The notes under the pieces were generated by a model that was not told the origin of the DNA, ran no database searches, and saw nothing but the letters and a program-made list of their open reading frames with translations. The position numbers and the translations under genes were made by a program. From Bordetella genomosp. 2 (GTDB lineage Bacteria; Pseudomonadota; Gammaproteobacteria; Burkholderiales; Burkholderiaceae_B), in the NCBI RefSeq assembly GCF_002261345.1, contig NZ_NEVT01000009.1, positions 186,001 to 250,000 on the forward strand: 64,000 nucleotides of DNA, written 5' to 3'. How positions within the stretch are numbered: the stretch's first letter is position 1; each line of letters starts with the position of its first letter. This document shows, piece after piece, positions 52,774-61,396 of this stretch.

Positions 52774-54111
52774 ATGGAGATGAAGCGTCTTAACCTGAAG
52801 TGGGCAGCGGCCATGGTGGCCGTATCCGGCGCCCTGACCGCGGCCGCCGCGCCGGCGCTGGCGGCGGAAGAGCAATTCGTTCCGCTCTTGGTGTACCGCA
52901 CCGGCTCGTTCGCGCCGCTGGGCATTCCGTGGGCCGACGGCAAGCTGGACTACCTGAAGCTGGTCAACGCGCGCGACGGCGGCGTCAACGGCGTGAAGAT
53001 CACCTACGAGGAATGCGAGACCGCCTACGCCACCGACCGTGGCGTGGAATGCTACGAGCGCCTCAAGGGCAAGAACGGCGGCGCGTCCGGCTTCGATACC
53101 CAGTCCACCGGCATTACCTTCGCGGTGAGCGACAAGGCCATCGTCGACAAGGTGCCGGTCGAGACCATGGGCTACGGCCTGTCCCAGTCGGTGGACGGCA
53201 GCGTGTTCGAATGGAACTTCCCGCTGCTGGGCACCTACTGGACCGCCGCCGACGTGATGATCCAGGACATCGCCAAGAAGGAAGGCGGCATGGACAAGCT
53301 CAAGGGCAAGAAGATCGCCCTGGTCTACCATGACTCGCCCTACGGCAAGGAGCCGATCCCGCTGCTGCAGAAGCGCGCCGCCGCGCAGGGCTTCGAGCTG
53401 CTGCTGTATCCGGTGACCGCGCCCGGGGTGGAGCAGAAATCCACCTGGCTGCAGATCCGCCAGTCGCGTCCTGCCTACGTGCTGCTGTGGAGCGCCGGCA
53501 TCATGACGCCCACCGCCATCCGCGAGGCGCAGGCCAGCGGCTACCCGCGCGAGAAGATGTACGCGATCTGGTGGGCCGGCTCCGAAGGCGACGTGAAAGA
53601 CCTCGGCAACGTGGCCAAGGGCTACAACGCCATCACCATCCACAACAGCGCCGCCCAGGGCAAGGTCTATGAAGACCTGAAGAAGTACGTCTACGACAAG
53701 GGCCAGGGCAGCGACGCCTCGGGCAGCACCACGCTGGGCACCATCGCCCATACCCGCGGCATGATGATCTCGATGCTGCAGGTCGAGGCGATCCGCACCG
53801 CCCAGGAGAAGTTCGGCAAGGGCAAGCGCATGACGCCGGAACAGGTGCGCTGGGGCTTCGAGAACCTGAACATCACCCAGGAACGCCTGAACGAGCTGGG
53901 CTTCGGCGACATCATGCGGCCGGTCAAGACCTCGTGCAGCAACCACATGGGCGACGACTGGGCCCGCATCGTGCAATGGGACGGCAAGGAGTTCAAGGTG
54001 GTATCGGACTGGTACCAGTCCGACAAGTCGGTGACGCGTCCGCTGGTGCAGGAAGCCGCGGCGAAGTACGCCAAAGAGAAGAACATCACGCCCCGCAAGT
54101 GCGAAGGCTGA
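52774..54111 (+). CDS. HAAT ABC periplasmic binding protein (LivK-like)
   Basis: 445 aa, longer than classic LivK (about 370). Signal peptide MKRLNLKWAAAMVAVSGALT with cleavage near ALA at residue 29. It is a Venus-flytrap Peripla_BP_6 fold with blocks GVNGVKITYEECETAYATDRGVECYE and ADVMIQDIAKKEG. A good ribosome-binding site (GGAGG, 52766-52770) precedes ATG 52774. Substrate unknown; with two CoA ligases in the operon a carboxylic acid is more likely than an amino acid. Confidence 0.9.
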   Translation: MEMKRLNLKWAAAMVAVSGALTAAAAPALAAEEQFVPLLVYRTGSFAPLGIPWADGKLDYLKLVNARDGGVNGVKITYEECETAYATDRGVECYERLKGKNGGASGFDTQSTGITFAVSDKAIVDKVPVETMGYGLSQSVDGSVFEWNFPLLGTYWTAADVMIQDIAKKEGGMDKLKGKKIALVYHDSPYGKEPIPLLQKRAAAQGFELLLYPVTAPGVEQKSTWLQIRQSRPAYVLLWSAGIMTPTAIREAQASGYPREKMYAIWWAGSEGDVKDLGNVAKGYNAITIHNSAAQGKVYEDLKKYVYDKGQGSDASGSTTLGTIAHTRGMMISMLQVEAIRTAQEKFGKGKRMTPEQVRWGFENLNITQERLNELGFGDIMRPVKTSCSNHMGDDWARIVQWDGKEFKVVSDWYQSDKSVTRPLVQEAAAKYAKEKNITPRKCEG

Positions 54112-54120
54112 TGTGAACCG

Positions 54121-54146
54121 GCCGCCGGCGCCCGCGCGCCGGCGGC
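54121..54146 (+). terminator. intercistronic hairpin after the binding-protein gene
   Basis: Perfect 11-bp stem GCCGCCGGCGC (54121-54131) / GCGCCGGCGGC (54136-54146) with a 4-base loop and no T-tract. It lies 9 bp after the stop, and could act as a 3' stability element. Confidence 0.6.
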
Positions 54147-54167
54147 TACCCCGCCGCAGGAATCGCC

Positions 54168-54998
54168 ATGACCGCTGCAAATCCCGCCGAAGCCGCCAAG
54201 ATGCTGTTGGACGTGAACGGCATCGAGGTCATCTACAACCACGTCATCCTGGTGCTCAAGGGCGTGTCGCTGCAGGTCCCGGAAGGCCGCATCGTGGCGC
54301 TGCTGGGCGCCAATGGCGCCGGCAAGACCACCACGCTGCGCGCCGTGTCCAACCTGCTCAAGGGCGAACGCGGCGACGTCACCAAGGGCTACATCCAGTA
54401 TCGCGGCCAGCGCATCGAGCGGCTGTCGCCGGCCGAGCTGGTCAAGCGCGGCGTGGTGCAGGTAATGGAAGGCCGCCACTGCTTCGCCCACCTGACCATC
54501 GAGGAAAACCTGCTGACCGGCGCCTACACCCGCGACCTGAATCGCGGCGACACGGCCGCCGCGCTGGAGCGGGTGTACCAGTATTTCCCGCGCCTGAAGC
54601 AACGCCGCGCCAGCCAGGCCGGCTACACCTCGGGCGGCGAGCAGCAGATGACGGCCATCGGCCGCGCGCTGATGGCCAACCCCAACATGATCCTGCTCGA
54701 CGAACCGTCGATGGGGCTGGCCCCGCAGATCGTCGAGGAAATCTTCGAGATCGTGCGCGACCTGAACCAGCGCGAACGGGTCAGTTTCCTGCTGGCCGAG
54801 CAGAACACCAACATCGCCCTGCGCTATGCCGACTACGGCTACATCCTGGAAAACGGCCGCGTCATGATGGACGGGGCGGCCGACGACCTGGCGCGCAACG
54901 AGGACGTCAAGGAGTTCTACCTGGGCATTTCCAGCGGCGAGCGCAAGAGCTTCCGCGACCACAAGTTCTACCGGCGCCGCAAGCGCTGGCTGGCCTAG
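54168..54998 (+). CDS. HAAT ABC ATPase LivF-like
   Basis: 276 aa. Walker A GANGAGKTT near residue 46, signature TSGGEQQM near 153, Walker B MILLDEPSMGLAPQIVEEIF near 173. It is slightly longer than LivF (about 235 aa) because of a C-terminal extension after EFYLGI that ends in basic RDHKFYRRRKRWLA. It partners the LivG-like ATPase at 49860. Confidence 0.92.
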   Translation: MTAANPAEAAKMLLDVNGIEVIYNHVILVLKGVSLQVPEGRIVALLGANGAGKTTTLRAVSNLLKGERGDVTKGYIQYRGQRIERLSPAELVKRGVVQVMEGRHCFAHLTIEENLLTGAYTRDLNRGDTAAALERVYQYFPRLKQRRASQAGYTSGGEQQMTAIGRALMANPNMILLDEPSMGLAPQIVEEIFEIVRDLNQRERVSFLLAEQNTNIALRYADYGYILENGRVMMDGAADDLARNEDVKEFYLGISSGERKSFRDHKFYRRRKRWLA

Positions 54999-55055
54999 GT
55001 CTCCCAGGGCGACCCCGACGTTTTCCCCCTATGGCATCCCGAAGAGTGCGACCTC

Positions 55056-56321
55056 ATGCCTGCGTTTTTTGATGCACTGGAAACCCGCGCCCCCGAAGAG
55101 CGCGAACGCGACCTGATGGCAGCCCTGCCGGGCGCCATCGAACGCGCCATGGCCGGGGCGCCCGCCATCGCCGCCCAGCTGCGCGGCGTCGACCCGCGCG
55201 GCATCACATCGCGGCAGGCGCTGGCCGCGCTGCCGGTGCTGCGCAAGCACGAACTGCTGGAACGCCAGCAGCACAGCCGGGCCGGCGCCGGCCCGGCCGG
55301 CGCGGCCAAGGCCTTCGGCGGCTTCTCGACCATCGGCTGGGGCCAGGCGCTGCGCGTGTTCGCCTCGCCCGGCCCGATCTACGAACCCGAGAGCGCGCGC
55401 GCCGACTACTGGCGCTTCGCCCGCGCCCTGTACGCGGCCGGCTTCCGGTCGGGCGAACTGACCTACAACTGCTTTTCCTACCATTTCACGCCGGCCGGCT
55501 CCATGATGGAAACGGCGGCCCACGCGGTCGGCTGCACCGTGTTCCCGGGCGGCACCGGCCAGACCGAACAGCAAGTGCGCGCCATTGCCGACCTGGCCCC
55601 CAGCGGCTACACCGGCACCCCCAGCTTCCTCAAGATCATCCTGGAAAAGGCCGACGAACTGGGCGTGCCGCTGCCGTCGCTGCGGCGCGCGCTGGTGTCG
55701 GGCGAGGCGTTTCCGCCCTCGCTGCGCGACTGGCTGGCCGCGCGCGGCATCGACGGCTACCAGGCCTACGGCAGCGCCGACCTGGGCATGATCGCCTTCG
55801 AGACCGGCGCCCGCGAGGGCTTGGTGGTGGGCGAGGAAATCATCGTCGAGATCGTGCGGCCGGGCACCGGCACGCCAGTGCCCGACGGCGAGGTGGGCGA
55901 GGTGGTCGTCACCACGCTCAACCCCGACTACCCGCTGGTGCGCTTCGGCACCGGCGACCTGTCGGCCATTCTGCCCGGCGCGTCGCCCTGCGGCCGCACC
56001 AATATCCGCATCAAGGGCTGGATGGGCCGCGCCGACCAGACCACCAAGGTGCGCGGCATGTTCGTGCATCCGTCCCAGGTCGCCGAAGTGCTGGCGCGCC
56101 ACCCCGAGATCGCGCGCGCCCGGCTGGTGGTCAGCGGCGAAATGGGAGCCGACCGCATGGTGCTGCAGGTCGAGGCCCCCGAGCGCGGCGACGCGCTGGC
56201 CGCGCGCATCGCCGAATCGGTGCGCGAGGTGACCAAGCTGCGCGCCGACGTGCAATGGGCCGAGCCGGGCAGCCTGCCGAACGACGGCAAGGTGATCGAC
56301 GACGTGCGGTCGTACAAATAG
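55056..56321 (+). CDS. PaaK-like AMP-forming CoA ligase with altered P-loop
   Basis: 421 aa, similar to phenylacetate-CoA ligases. The normal SSGTTG phosphate-binding loop is replaced by FASPGPIYEPE near residue 105. Later motifs are YGSADLG (in place of YGxTE) and the hinge block RFGTGDLSAILPG. The C-terminal domain carries GWMGRADQTTKVRGMFVHP and a candidate catalytic lysine in PNDGKVIDD. Last gene of the ligase/Liv operon, 57 bp after the LivF-like gene. It may act on an aryl acid, or may have lost or changed adenylation. Confidence 0.83.
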   Translation: MPAFFDALETRAPEERERDLMAALPGAIERAMAGAPAIAAQLRGVDPRGITSRQALAALPVLRKHELLERQQHSRAGAGPAGAAKAFGGFSTIGWGQALRVFASPGPIYEPESARADYWRFARALYAAGFRSGELTYNCFSYHFTPAGSMMETAAHAVGCTVFPGGTGQTEQQVRAIADLAPSGYTGTPSFLKIILEKADELGVPLPSLRRALVSGEAFPPSLRDWLAARGIDGYQAYGSADLGMIAFETGAREGLVVGEEIIVEIVRPGTGTPVPDGEVGEVVVTTLNPDYPLVRFGTGDLSAILPGASPCGRTNIRIKGWMGRADQTTKVRGMFVHPSQVAEVLARHPEIARARLVVSGEMGADRMVLQVEAPERGDALAARIAESVREVTKLRADVQWAEPGSLPNDGKVIDDVRSYK

Positions 56322-56333
56322 CGCGGCGCCTCC

Positions 56334-56426
56334 AGGTGTCAGACACCCTTATGGGTGTCTGACACCTTCCGCCGACACGCCACCGCCTCTGCCAGGTGTC
56401 AGACACCCCGTGGGTGTCTGACACCT
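56334..56426. repeat. family-1 repeat: two tandem 15-bp hairpins
   Basis: Hairpin 1 arms are 56334-56348 and 56353-56367 (loop TTAT); hairpin 2 arms are 56394-56408 and 56412-56426 (loop CGT). Each arm is AGGTGTCAGACACCC or its complement, all perfect. They start 12 bp after the PaaK-like stop and precede the PPK2 gene, where they likely end or protect the upstream operon mRNA. Confidence 0.87.
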
Positions 56427-56517
56427 CCTGCCGGCACGCCGCCGCTCGCCGCTTGCGCCGCGCGCCAATATCCCGCAACATCGATGCATCGCCGCCGGGC
56501 CTTGCACGCGTTGCCTC

Positions 56518-57987
56518 ATGTTCGCCGAAGCGCAATCCGACCCTTCCCTGTCCAAAGAGGCCTATGAAGCCCAGGAAGCGCGGCTGCGCGTCGCCTTGCT
56601 CAAGGCGCAGTACGAGCGCCTCGAACGCGCCGAGCGCGCGCTGCTGATCGTGGTGGCCGGCATCGACGGGGCCGGCAAGGGCGCCACCATCAACCTGCTG
56701 AACGAATGGATGGACCCGCGCCATATCCAGACCCTGGCGTTCGGCCCCCCCGAGCCCGACGAGCAGGAACGCCCGCCCATGTGGCGCTACTGGAACGAAC
56801 TGCCGGCCAAGGGCCGCACCGGCATCGTGTTCGGCTCGTGGTACGTGCCGCTGCTGCTCGAGGCCGCCCGCAAGAAGCCCCGCCAGCGCCGCATCGAGGC
56901 GCACGCCGAGGCCATCCGCCGCTTCGAGGCCGTGCTCTCGGCCGACGGAGTGCAGATCATCAAGCTGTGGTACCACCTGTCGGACAAGGCGCAGGCCGAG
57001 CGCACCGAGCGCCTGCTGGCCAGCCCCGAAACCGCCTGGCAGGTGACGCCGGCCGACCGCAAGGTGCGCAAGAAATACGACCGCCTGTGCGATGCCGGCC
57101 GCCTGGCCATCGGCCTGACCAACGGCGCGCACGCGCCCTGGGTGGTGATCCCCAGCGCCGACGACCGCCTGCGCGCCGTGCGCACCAGCGAAGCGGTGCT
57201 GGCCGCGCTGCGGCAGCGCGCCGCGCCGCGCGTCGATCCGGCCTATGCCGGGCCGCCCGCGAAGCCGGCGCGCGGCGCCCGCCGGCTCGAGCAGCTCGAC
57301 TACGACGCCCATATCGACAAGGACGACTACGAAACCGTCCTGGGCCTGCTGCAGGGGCGCCTGGCGCGCGCCGTCCGTTCGCCGGACTTCCGCCGGCGCA
57401 GCCTGGTCCTGGTGTTCGAAGGGCAGGACGCCGCCGGCAAGGGCGGCACCATCCGGCGCGTCACGCATGCGCTGGACGCGCGGCAGTTCGACATCACCCC
57501 GGTCAGCGCGCCCGCCCGGCACGAACTGGCGCGCCCGTATCTGTGGCGGTTCTGGCGCCGCCTGCCCCGACAGGGCCGCATCGCCATCTTCGACCGCTCC
57601 TGGTATGGCCGCGTGCTGGTCGAGCGCGTCGAGGGGCTGGCCGCGCCGGCCGCCTGGCGCCGCGCCTATACCGAGATCAACGATTTCGAGCGCCAGCTGG
57701 CCGAGCACGGCGCCATCGTGCTGAAGTTCTGGCTGGCGGTCACCGCCGACGAACAACTGCGGCGCTTCCGCGAACGCGAACAGTCGCCGTTCAAGCATTT
57801 CAAGATCACGCCCGACGACTGGCGCAACCGCAAGAAGTGGCGCGAGTACGGCGCCGCGGTCGACGACATGCTGGCGCGCACCGACAGCGCCCACGCGCCC
57901 TGGCACGTGATCCCGTCCAACGACAAGCGCTACGCGCGCGTGCAGGTGTTGCGGCATATCGTCGCCGCCCTGGAAGATTCCCTCTGA
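56518..57987 (+). CDS. pap: polyphosphate:AMP phosphotransferase (two-domain PPK2)
   Basis: 489 aa with two PPK2 domains. Domain 1 (about 25-240) has Walker A GIDGAGKGAT near residue 48, but its Walker B region reads VFGSWYVPL. Domain 2 (about 265-485) has GQDAAGKGGT and an intact lid/Walker B DRSWYGRVLVERV. This is the class II PPK2 layout, making ADP from AMP and polyphosphate, with activity mainly in the second domain. Start ATG 56518. It stands between repeat hairpins and the GNAT gene. Confidence 0.92.
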   Translation: MFAEAQSDPSLSKEAYEAQEARLRVALLKAQYERLERAERALLIVVAGIDGAGKGATINLLNEWMDPRHIQTLAFGPPEPDEQERPPMWRYWNELPAKGRTGIVFGSWYVPLLLEAARKKPRQRRIEAHAEAIRRFEAVLSADGVQIIKLWYHLSDKAQAERTERLLASPETAWQVTPADRKVRKKYDRLCDAGRLAIGLTNGAHAPWVVIPSADDRLRAVRTSEAVLAALRQRAAPRVDPAYAGPPAKPARGARRLEQLDYDAHIDKDDYETVLGLLQGRLARAVRSPDFRRRSLVLVFEGQDAAGKGGTIRRVTHALDARQFDITPVSAPARHELARPYLWRFWRRLPRQGRIAIFDRSWYGRVLVERVEGLAAPAAWRRAYTEINDFERQLAEHGAIVLKFWLAVTADEQLRRFREREQSPFKHFKITPDDWRNRKKWREYGAAVDDMLARTDSAHAPWHVIPSNDKRYARVQVLRHIVAALEDSL

Positions 57988-58003
57988 CCCTCCGGTTCTG
58001 CCC

Positions 58004-58462
58004 ATGAAGCCCGCCAAGCCCTCCGCCGATATCCGCCCTGTCGTCTCCGCCAACTTCGAAGTCTGGCTGCCCCTCTGGAAGGGCTACCAGGCCTTCTACA
58101 ACGTCGACATTCCCGACGCAGTCACCCGCAGCACCTGGGAACGCTTCCTGGACCCGGCCGAGCCCATGCACGCCGCGCTGGCCTATGACGGCGGCCGCGC
58201 CGTGGGCATGGTGCACTGGATCCTGCATCGCTCGACCTGGACGGCCGGCGACTACTGCTACCTGCAGGACCTGTTCGTGGCGCCGGACGTGCGCGGCGGC
58301 GGCCACGGCCGCGCCCTCATCGAGCACGTATACGCTCAGGCGCGCGCCGTCAACGCCGCGCGCGTCTACTGGCTGACCCACGAAACCAACCATACGGCGA
58401 TGCAGCTGTACGACCGCATCGCCGACCGGCCCGGGTTTGTGCAGTACCGGAAGGTCCTGTGA
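58004..58462 (+). CDS. GNAT family N-acetyltransferase
   Basis: 152 aa. Acetyl-CoA binding motif A: YLQDLFVAPDVRGGGHGRALIEHVYAQA, with the pyrophosphate loop R-G-G-G-H-G near residue 98. Motif B follows (VYWLTHETNHTAMQLYDRI). Substrate unknown. It overlaps the HIT gene by 4 bp (GTGA). Confidence 0.9.
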   Translation: MKPAKPSADIRPVVSANFEVWLPLWKGYQAFYNVDIPDAVTRSTWERFLDPAEPMHAALAYDGGRAVGMVHWILHRSTWTAGDYCYLQDLFVAPDVRGGGHGRALIEHVYAQARAVNAARVYWLTHETNHTAMQLYDRIADRPGFVQYRKVL

Positions 58463-58923
58463 GCGCGCGCGACCCCGACTGCCCCCTGTGCCGCGAAGAC
58501 GGCGGCGACCTGCTGTGGCAGGGCCCGCACCTGCGCGTCATCGAGGTGCCGGATGCCGACTACCCGGGTTTCACCCGGGTCATCTGGAACGCCCACATCC
58601 CGGAGATGACCAGCCTGTCCACCCACGGGCGCGAGCTGCTGATGCGCGCGGTCTACGCCGTGGAACAGGCGCAGCGCGACATCCTGGCGCCCGACAAGGT
58701 CAACCTGGCCTCGCTGGGCAACATGGTGCCGCACCTGCATTGGCACATCATCCCGCGCTGGCGCGGCGACCGGCATTTCCCCGACGCGGTATGGGCGCCG
58801 CCGCGCGTCGCCCCCGGCGCCGAACCGCCGGACTGGCACGCGCGGCAAAGCCGCATCCAGCAACTGCTGCCGCGCTACCGCAACCGGCTGGCCGAAGCCA
58901 TGAACGCCTTGTTGTGGCATTGA
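58459..58923 (+). CDS. HIT-family nucleotide hydrolase/transferase
   Basis: 154 aa with a GTG start overlapping the GNAT stop. The histidine triad is HLHWHIIPRW near residue 94 (H-x-H-x-H). It starts with a CxxC-like CPLC. HIT proteins cleave nucleotide conjugates such as AMP-NH2 or dinucleoside polyphosphates. The GTG start indicates coupling to the acetyltransferase. Confidence 0.92.
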   Translation: MSARDPDCPLCREDGGDLLWQGPHLRVIEVPDADYPGFTRVIWNAHIPEMTSLSTHGRELLMRAVYAVEQAQRDILAPDKVNLASLGNMVPHLHWHIIPRWRGDRHFPDAVWAPPRVAPGAEPPDWHARQSRIQQLLPRYRNRLAEAMNALLWH

Positions 58924-58954
58924 ATACAAAGGCCCGGCGCCGCTTGGCGCATGG

Positions 58955-59113
58955 AGGTGTCTGACACCCCATGGAGCACCCCGGGCCGGCAACGAGCGTG
59001 GCAAGGGGTGTCAGACACCTCGGTTCTCCCGGGAAGGTGTCTGACACCCCATGGAGCACCCCGCGCCGGCAACGGGCGCGGCAAGGGGTGTCAAACACCT
59101 CGGCCCCCAGGGA
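58955..59113. repeat. family-1 repeat: 80-bp direct tandem of stem-loop units
   Basis: Two units with exact 80-bp period, starting 58955 and 59035. Each has outer arms AGGTGTCTGACACCCC (58955-58970, 59035-59050) and the complement (59005-59020, 59085-59100; unit 2 has one change to TCAAACACC). The loops share ATGGAGCACCCCG...CCGGCAACG...GGCAAG. A third degenerate unit follows to about 59155. It fills the gap between convergent HIT and phospholipase genes. Confidence 0.87.
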
Positions 59114-59169
59114 AGGCGCCAGACACCTCGATCCCCTGGCAAGGTGCCTGACGCGCCGGTCCCCGCAGG

Positions 59170-61338
59170 CTAGAGCGTGGTCGCCATGGCCGGGTCGCTG
59201 ATGCCGTGCTTGCCGGTTTCCAGCCGGCCGGCGAAGCGTCGCTCGACGCCGTCGGCCACCAGCGTGAAGTCGTACCAGTTGCCGCTGTCGGCCAGCGTCC
59301 AGTGCTGCTCGGCCACGCCGCCGGCCGGCACGTCGAGCTGCCACGGGCCGTCGCCGCGATACGCATTGGCCTGCAGCGTCACGCTGGCCGGCGCGCTGCC
59401 GGCATTGGCCACCTTGGCGTACACCGCGCCGTTCTGCACGTCGTAGCAGACCTGCGCCTCCACTTTGGCGCCGGTCGCGCCGTTGCCGCTGAACGTGCGC
59501 ACGAAGCCGTTGGTGCTGTAGACCCACAGGTCGTAATCGCCGCCGTCGGCGGGCGCGTCCCAGTCGTCTTCCAGCAGCTTGCCGGGCTCGACGGTGTAGC
59601 GGCGGGGGATCAGGTCCAGGTGCTTCTTGTCGTACACATGGAACACCGCGCCGACCGTGCCCGTATTGCTGAACAGCAGCGTCACGCGGCCGTCCTCGCC
59701 CACCCTGGCGCTGACGTGCAGCTCATACGGCAGTGCGCGCGAAGGGCGGGTGCCGGTTTCCTGGAACAGCGCCTGCGGCGTCGCCGGCGGATCGGCGCGC
59801 GGCAGGGTGCGCTGCTGGGCCTCCTGCGCGGCGTAGTCGCCATTGTCGGGCAGCACCGGGAAGGACGGATCGTTGGGGCTGGCGAAGTCGAAGGCCGAGG
59901 TCAGGTCGCCGCACACGGCGCGATGCCAGGGGCTGATGCTGTCGACCGTGATGCCGAAGCGCTTCTCCAGGAAGCGGCCCACCGAGGTGTGGTCGAACAC
60001 TTCGGAACTGACCCAGCCGCCGCGGCTCCACGGCGAGATCACGTACATCGGGACGCGCGGCCCCAATCCCCACGGGCGCGTGGTGCCGCTGATGGTGTCG
60101 TCCTCCTTCAGGTACCGGCGGCCGGGGTCCGAGAAATACTCGCCGTCCAGCGGCACCGTGGACTTGCCCATCAGCTTGCCGTCGGCGTCGTACGACGGCA
60201 CGGCGGGCGGCGGCAGGTGGTCGAACAGCCCGTCGTTCTCGTCGAAGGTGATGAAGAACACGGTCTTGCTCCACACCTCCGGGTTGGCGGTCAGCGCATC
60301 CAGCACGCGCGAGATGTAGTCGGCGCCCTGCGAGGTGCTGCCGCCGCCGCTGGGGTGCTCGGACACGGCCGGCCAGGGCAGCACCCAAGAGACCTGCGGC
60401 AGGGTGTTGTTGCGCACGTCGTCGGTCAGGTCCTCAAGGCTGTAGTGCTTCATGCCCTTTTCATACAGCGGCGAGCCGGGCTCGGCGGTGCGGAACGATT
60501 CGAATGCCAGGCCGCCGTGCATGGCGCCGGTCCAGTTGTTGTTGGGGTCCTGATAAAAGCGCCAGCTCACGCCGGCTTGCTCCAGCAGGTCGGGCAGCGT
60601 CGGCCACTTGAACGACGAGCCCTGGTAGGTGTAGCCCGGTTCGGGCAGCGCCCCGGTGATCCAGCAGCGCAGATTGTTCGGCTCGGAATCCGCATCGGTG
60701 CAGTTGATGCCCTGGCGGCCCAGCTCGGGGTTGAAGTTCGAGCCCGACCAGAACACGATGCGATTGGGATCGGTGCCGGTGGTGATCGAACAGTGATAGC
60801 CGTCGCAGATGGTGAAGGCTTCCGCCAGCGCGTACTGGAACGGGATGTCGTTGCGGCGGTAGTAGCCCATCGAATGCACGTTCTTGTACTTGGGCCAGAA
60901 GCCGAACTTGCCCTGGTTCCAGGCCGCCTGGGAATCCGAAAACGAGTGCGGCGTGCCCGGCACGAAGATGGCGTTCATCGACTCGCGGTCCAGGTGGTAC
61001 GGCGGCACCTCCTTGGTGCCGTCGGACTGGAACCACACCGACTTGCCGCTCGCCAGCGGGATCGGGAACCGGTCGCCGAAGCCGCGCACGCCCCGCATGG
61101 CGCCGAAGTAGTGATTGAAGGCGCGGTTCTCCTGCATCAGGATCACCACGTGCTTGACGTCCTGGATGGTGCCGGTTTCAACCGCGGCCGGGATCGCCAG
61201 CGCCCGCTGGATCGACGCGGGCAGCATGGCGGCGGCCGACAGGGCGCCCATGGCGCCGGCCGATTTGCGCAGGAAGTCGCGCCGGTTCGCATTGCGGGGC
61301 GCGAGGTCGCCGGCCGCCGGGGGGAAAGGCTTGTTCAT
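59170..61338 (-). CDS. Tat-exported phospholipase C (non-hemolytic PlcN type)
   Basis: 722 aa from ATG 61338. The twin-arginine signal NRRDFLRKSAGAMGALSAAA is at about residues 18-37. The phosphoesterase domain (about 55-480) has the catalytic ENRAFNHYFGAMRG block, FITFDENDGLFDH and HTSVGRFLEKRFG. Two C-terminal DUF756 domains follow (about 520-615 and 625-715). These enzymes hydrolyse phosphatidylcholine or related lipids outside the inner membrane and can supply phosphate. A small lipoprotein gene ends 58 bp upstream on the same strand. Confidence 0.92.
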   Translation of the reverse strand: MNKPFPPAAGDLAPRNANRRDFLRKSAGAMGALSAAAMLPASIQRALAIPAAVETGTIQDVKHVVILMQENRAFNHYFGAMRGVRGFGDRFPIPLASGKSVWFQSDGTKEVPPYHLDRESMNAIFVPGTPHSFSDSQAAWNQGKFGFWPKYKNVHSMGYYRRNDIPFQYALAEAFTICDGYHCSITTGTDPNRIVFWSGSNFNPELGRQGINCTDADSEPNNLRCWITGALPEPGYTYQGSSFKWPTLPDLLEQAGVSWRFYQDPNNNWTGAMHGGLAFESFRTAEPGSPLYEKGMKHYSLEDLTDDVRNNTLPQVSWVLPWPAVSEHPSGGGSTSQGADYISRVLDALTANPEVWSKTVFFITFDENDGLFDHLPPPAVPSYDADGKLMGKSTVPLDGEYFSDPGRRYLKEDDTISGTTRPWGLGPRVPMYVISPWSRGGWVSSEVFDHTSVGRFLEKRFGITVDSISPWHRAVCGDLTSAFDFASPNDPSFPVLPDNGDYAAQEAQQRTLPRADPPATPQALFQETGTRPSRALPYELHVSARVGEDGRVTLLFSNTGTVGAVFHVYDKKHLDLIPRRYTVEPGKLLEDDWDAPADGGDYDLWVYSTNGFVRTFSGNGATGAKVEAQVCYDVQNGAVYAKVANAGSAPASVTLQANAYRGDGPWQLDVPAGGVAEQHWTLADSGNWYDFTLVADGVERRFAGRLETGKHGISDPAMATTL

Positions 61339-61396
61339 GGAGGTTCTCAGGCTGGAAGGGGAACGGTGGACGAGGCTGGCCGCGGCGGCAGCCGGC

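Noticed and set aside
58955-59113. CRISPR array
   Set aside because: Only two full units with an 80-bp period, no unique spacers, and arms belong to the dispersed repeat family; no cas genes.
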